Of a stretch of 8,138 nucleotides of DNA, positions 5,367 through 8,138 are shown one piece after another. Below the pieces are notes generated by a model. It made no database searches. It was given only the letters and a program-made list of their open reading frames with translations, and had not been told where the DNA came from. This stretch comes from Paracoccaceae bacterium (lineage in GTDB: Bacteria > Pseudomonadota > Alphaproteobacteria > Rhodobacterales > Rhodobacteraceae), in contig DOIS01000189.1 of NCBI GenBank assembly GCA_003511785.1, positions 1 through 8,138 on the forward strand, read 5' to 3'. Both the position numbers and the translations under genes were made by a program. Numbering within the stretch: position 1 is the first letter of the stretch; each line of letters opens with the position of its first letter.

Positions 5367-7010
5367 TCAGACCAGCCGCGAGGTCTCTTTCGCCGCCCGC
5401 ACGAAATCGGCGAAGAGCGGATGCGGCGCGAAGGGCTTGGATTTCAGCTCGGGGTGGAACTGCACCCCGATGAACCACGGGTGATCCGACCATTCCACGA
5501 TCTCGGGCAGGCGCCCGTCGGGCGACATGCCGGAAAAGCACAGCCCCGCCGCCTCCAGCTTTTCGCGATACTTGATGTCCACCTCATAGCGGTGGCGGTG
5601 GCGCTCCTCGATCTGGCTTGCGCCATAGACCTGCGCCACGCGTGAGCCCTCGGCCAGAACCGCCGTATAGGCGCCCAGCCGCATGGTGCCGCCCTTGTCG
5701 TCATCGGTCGTCCGACGCACGGTGTAATTGCCCTGCACCCATTCCTTGAGGTGATAGACCACCGGCTCGAAGCGTTTCTTGTCGGCCTCGTGGTCGAACT
5801 CCTCCGACCCGGCCGTGGCCACGCCGGCCACGTTGCGCGCGGCCTCGATCACCGCCATCTGCATGCCGAGGCAGATGCCCAGGTAGGGCACCTTGCGCTC
5901 GCGTGCGAATTGCGCGGCCTTGATCTTGCCTTCCGTGCCCCGCTCGCCGAAGCCGCCGGGCACCAGGATCGCGTGGAACCCCTCGAGATAGGGGGCGGGG
6001 TCCTTGGTGTCGAAGGTCTCGGCATCGACCCATTCGATCTTGACCTTGACCCGGTTGGCCATGCCGCCATGGATCAGCGCCTCGGCGATGGACTTATACG
6101 CGTCCTCCAGCTGGGTGTATTTGCCCACGATGGCCACGCGCACCTCGCCCTCGGGATGGTGCACCCGGTCGCTCACATCCTCCCAGCGGCTCAACTCCGG
6201 GCGCGGCGCCGGGCTGATCTGGAAGGCGTCGAGCACCGCCTGGTCCAGACCCTCGCGGTGATAGGCCAAGGGCGCGTCATAGATGGTCGAGAGATCCTGC
6301 GCCGCGATCACCGCCTCGGGGCGCACGTTGCAGAACAGCGCCAGCTTGGCGCGCTCCTTGTCGGGGATCGGCCCCTCGGAGCGGCAAACGAGAATATCCG
6401 GCGCGATCCCGATCGAGCGCAGCTCCTTCACCGAATGCTGCGTGGGCTTCGTCTTGAGCTCGCCGCTGGCCTTGATCCAAGGCAAGAGCGTGAGATGCAT
6501 GAAGATGCACTGCCCGCGCGGCTTGTCCTGGCTGAACTGGCGGATCGCCTCGAAGAAGGGCAGCCCCTCGATGTCGCCCACCGTGCCGCCGATCTCGCAG
6601 AGCATGAAATCGACCTCGTTCTCGCCGATGGCGATGAAATCCTTGATCTCGTCGGTGACGTGGGGAATGACCTGGATGGTCTTGCCCAGATAGTCGCCGC
6701 GCCGCTCCTTCTCCAGCACGTTGGAATAGATCCGCCCCGAGGAGACCGAGTCGGTCTTGCGCGCGGCCACCCCGGTGAAGCGTTCGTAGTGGCCCAGGTC
6801 GAGATCGGTCTCGGCCCCGTCATCGGTGACGAAGACCTCGCCATGCTCGAACGGGCTCATCGTGCCGGGATCGACGTTGAGATAGGGATCGAGCTTGCGC
6901 AGCCGCACCGAGAAGCCGCGCGCCTGCAACAGCGCGCCAAGCGCGGCCGAGGCCAGCCCCTTGCCCAGCGATGAAACCACTCCGCCCGTGATGAAGATGA
7001 AACGCGTCAT
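5367..7010 (-). CDS. pyrG: CTP synthase
   Basis: Makes CTP from UTP, ATP and glutamine, the last step of de novo pyrimidine nucleotide synthesis, in the cytosol. The 547-residue protein matches the usual length (E. coli 545). The N-terminal synthase domain (about 1-270) starts with the P-loop segment GGVVSSLGKG (9-18), then DPYLNVDPGTMSPFEHGEVF. Mg-binding residues are Asp71 (ETDLDLGHYERF) and Glu139 (CEIGGTVGDIEG). The C-terminal class I glutamine amidotransferase domain (about 290-547) has the oxyanion glycine loop PGGFGERG (351-358), nucleophile Cys380 in GICLGMQ, and His519 and Glu521 in GVQFHPEL. ATG 7010 is chosen because the family start MTRFIFITGG begins there; the upstream in-frame codons are not family-like. 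It follows secG on the same strand after 162 bases, an arrangement common in alphaproteobacteria. No oddities were seen. Confidence 0.98.
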   Translation of the reverse strand: MTRFIFITGGVVSSLGKGLASAALGALLQARGFSVRLRKLDPYLNVDPGTMSPFEHGEVFVTDDGAETDLDLGHYERFTGVAARKTDSVSSGRIYSNVLEKERRGDYLGKTIQVIPHVTDEIKDFIAIGENEVDFMLCEIGGTVGDIEGLPFFEAIRQFSQDKPRGQCIFMHLTLLPWIKASGELKTKPTQHSVKELRSIGIAPDILVCRSEGPIPDKERAKLALFCNVRPEAVIAAQDLSTIYDAPLAYHREGLDQAVLDAFQISPAPRPELSRWEDVSDRVHHPEGEVRVAIVGKYTQLEDAYKSIAEALIHGGMANRVKVKIEWVDAETFDTKDPAPYLEGFHAILVPGGFGERGTEGKIKAAQFARERKVPYLGICLGMQMAVIEAARNVAGVATAGSEEFDHEADKKRFEPVVYHLKEWVQGNYTVRRTTDDDKGGTMRLGAYTAVLAEGSRVAQVYGASQIEERHRHRYEVDIKYREKLEAAGLCFSGMSPDGRLPEIVEWSDHPWFIGVQFHPELKSKPFAPHPLFADFVRAAKETSRLV

Positions 7011-7121
7011 GCTGCCCGGCTGCCCCCGTGAGTTTTCCTGATTCGGATGCGATGGGCGGTGTCGAAAAACCGCCATGCCACGGGACTCCACCCTTAGTGG
7101 AAAGCCCCGCCTTGTGCAAGA

Positions 7122-7146
7122 GAGCCGCAAGATACTGTTGCGGCTC
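7122..7146 (-). terminator. Hairpin between secG and pyrG
   Basis: GAGCCGCAA (7122-7130) and TTGCGGCTC (7138-7146) make a perfect 9-bp stem with a 7-base loop, 27 bases past the secG stop. The tail (TCTTGC) is not T-rich, so termination would be partial, or it may protect the secG mRNA 3' end. A TTGACG (7156-7161) with CAGTAT in the loop, 18 bases apart, is a weak candidate promoter for pyrG. A second smaller hairpin, GGCGGT/ACCGCC at 7055-7074, follows. Confidence 0.45.
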
Positions 7147-7172
7147 CCGGTATCCCGTCAAAGTGTTGTAAG

Positions 7173-7544
7173 TCAGTCCGCGCGTGGCACCAGCGGGGCA
7201 TTGTCGCCCTCTGCCGGCGGCAGAAGATCGTCGGCAGTGGGCAGGGCCGGGGCCTCGCCTTCTTCGACCTGGGCCGGCGCCTGGGTGCCCAGCCGGTCCA
7301 GAACCGAGGTGCCCGAGGCCTTCTGCGCGGCGATGATGGTCAGCGTCATCGAGGTGCAGATGAAAGCAATGGCCAGCACCCATGTCACCTTGCCCAGTGC
7401 CGTGGCCGCGGCCCGGCCCGACATCACGCCGCCGCCGCCACCGCCGCCCATGCCCAGCGCGCCCCCTTCGGAGCGTTGCAGAAGCACGACCCCGATCAGC
7501 CCGAGGGCGAGGAGAAGGTGGATGATGAGAACGACGTTTTCCAT
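7173..7544 (-). CDS. secG: Preprotein translocase subunit SecG
   Basis: Small inner-membrane subunit of the SecYEG channel that helps protein export. The 123-residue product has two membrane segments (about 3-22 and 53-72), joined by the family loop VVLLQRSEGGALGMGG with a run of seven glycines (33-39) and then MSGR, typical of alphaproteobacterial SecG. The C-terminal tail (about 78-123) is acidic and Ala/Pro-rich and looks disordered; such tails vary between species. ATG 7544 has GAAGG 5 bases upstream. A likely promoter lies about 35-60 bases upstream. It leads the secG-pyrG pair and is divergent from a nitrile hydratase gene. Confidence 0.93.
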   Translation of the reverse strand: MENVVLIIHLLLALGLIGVVLLQRSEGGALGMGGGGGGGVMSGRAAATALGKVTWVLAIAFICTSMTLTIIAAQKASGTSVLDRLGTQAPAQVEEGEAPALPTADDLLPPAEGDNAPLVPRAD

Positions 7545-7576
7545 GGGGACCTTCGGGCAGGCGTGGATTTCGGCGC

Positions 7577-7605
7577 TATGTAGGCAATCGAGGAGCCGGG
7601 GGCAA
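7577..7605 (-). promoter_or_regulatory. Putative secG promoter
   Basis: Minus strand TTGCCC (7600-7605), a 17-base spacer and TACATA (7577-7582). It would start transcription about 25 bases before the secG ATG, with the GAAGG ribosome site in the leader. The match is partial in both boxes. The rest of the divergent gap (7606-7731) is very GC-rich, with no clear promoter seen for the nitrile hydratase gene. Confidence 0.4.
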
Positions 7606-7731
7606 GGGACGATGTCGCGCGGGCGCGGGGGGCCGCTTGTCCCGCCCGGACGGGGGGTGCGCGCGCAAAGGGCCGCGAGGCGCGAAGAGCGGCACTGGAC
7701 AAGCCCGCCCGCCGCGGCGCATCCTTGGACC

Positions 7732-8138
7732 ATGCCCCACGACCATCACGACCACGACCATCCCCACGCGCTCCTGCCGCCCGATCCGGCGCTGCGCGTC
7801 AAGGCGCTGGAAACACTCCTGACCCGCAAGGGGCTGGTGGACCCTGCCGCGCTGGACGAGATCATCGACACCTACCAGAACCGGATCGGCCCGCAGAACG
7901 GGGCGCGCGTCGTGGCCCGCGCCTGGACCGATCCCGGTTTCCGCGACCGCCTGCGCACGGACGCGACCGCCGTGATCTCGGAGATGGGCTTCTTCGGGCG
8001 CCAGGGCGAGCATGTCGTGGCGGTCGAGAACACGCCCGAGACCCATAACATGGTCGTCTGCACGCTCTGTTCCTGCTACCCGTGGCCGCTCCTGGGCATC
8101 CCGCCGGGCTGGTACGAGTCCGACGCCTACCGCGCCCG
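7732..8138 (+). CDS. nthA: Nitrile hydratase alpha subunit, cobalt type (partial, runs off right edge)
   Basis: Catalytic subunit of nitrile hydratase (nitrile plus water to amide), a cytosolic metalloenzyme that works with a beta subunit. The first 135 residues are present out of about 200-210; the frame is open to the window end. The metal site is VCTLCSC (109-115; Cys110, Cys113, Cys115), followed by YPWPLLGIPPGWYES. Thr in the second position marks the cobalt (non-corrin) class; the iron class has Ser. PWPLLG favours nitrile hydratase over the related thiocyanate hydrolase. Before it lie the helical segments ALRVKALETLLTRKGLVDP and PQNGARVVARAWTDPGFR, usual for the family. The N-terminus (MPHDHHDHDHPH) has six His in the first 12 residues, possibly binding metal. 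No strong ribosome site is visible before ATG 7732. The beta subunit and the cobalt chaperone are expected downstream, outside the window. Confidence 0.93.
   Translation, partial: MPHDHHDHDHPHALLPPDPALRVKALETLLTRKGLVDPAALDEIIDTYQNRIGPQNGARVVARAWTDPGFRDRLRTDATAVISEMGFFGRQGEHVVAVENTPETHNMVVCTLCSCYPWPLLGIPPGWYESDAYRA

Noticed and set aside
5751..6974. 407-codon plus-strand open frame
   Set aside because: It is antisense to pyrG, which is fully conserved; the composition is that of a mirror frame.
7725..8048. 107-codon plus-strand frame at the nitrile hydratase locus
   Set aside because: The frame at 7732 carries the family motifs; this one is Arg/Pro-rich noise.

Overview
The window is high-GC throughout, and almost every start is ATG or GTG. 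Its gene content (secG-pyrG pair, HisJ-type amino-acid ABC operon, nitrile hydratase with a His-rich N-terminus) and protein style fit an alphaproteobacterium, most likely Rhodobacterales. The genus cannot be told from this sequence. I see no tRNA, rRNA, CRISPR array, transposase or att site, and no gene-free stretch longer than about 300 bases.

Left part (1-2640, minus strand): an importer operon for polar or basic amino acids, read right to left as ATPase, periplasmic binding protein, permease. A perfect 9-bp hairpin lies between the binding protein and the permease. A second permease would be expected beyond the left edge; the first 46 bases show no start for it.

Middle left (2654-4396, minus strand): two tandem TerB-like paralogues, then a PhnD-type substrate-binding-protein gene joined to the second TerB by a GTGA overlap. 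As sequenced, the PhnD-like gene is broken by two opposite-sense frameshifts, one in a run of 8 C (plus strand). The upstream TerB gene has a promoter placed as for a leaderless mRNA.

Middle (4408-5334): a MarR-family regulator on the plus strand diverges from a small membrane-protein gene that looks decayed by a nonsense codon, a 1-base frameshift and a fusion into an unrelated 3' gene remnant. Between them are two inverted repeats with the same ATAGC-NN-GCTAT core, centred 22 bp apart and overlapping both putative promoters. This is a clear autoregulatory operator region whose divergent target seems lost.

Right part (5367-8138): pyrG (CTP synthase, complete, all catalytic residues present) and secG (Sec translocon subunit) form a minus-strand pair with a strong hairpin between them. 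Divergent from secG, the alpha subunit of a cobalt-type nitrile hydratase starts and runs off the right edge.

Most of the window is ordinary. The parts worth a second look are the MarR operator with its decaying target, the broken PhnD-like gene, and the TerB-TerB-PhnD linkage. I found no convincing undescribed system.
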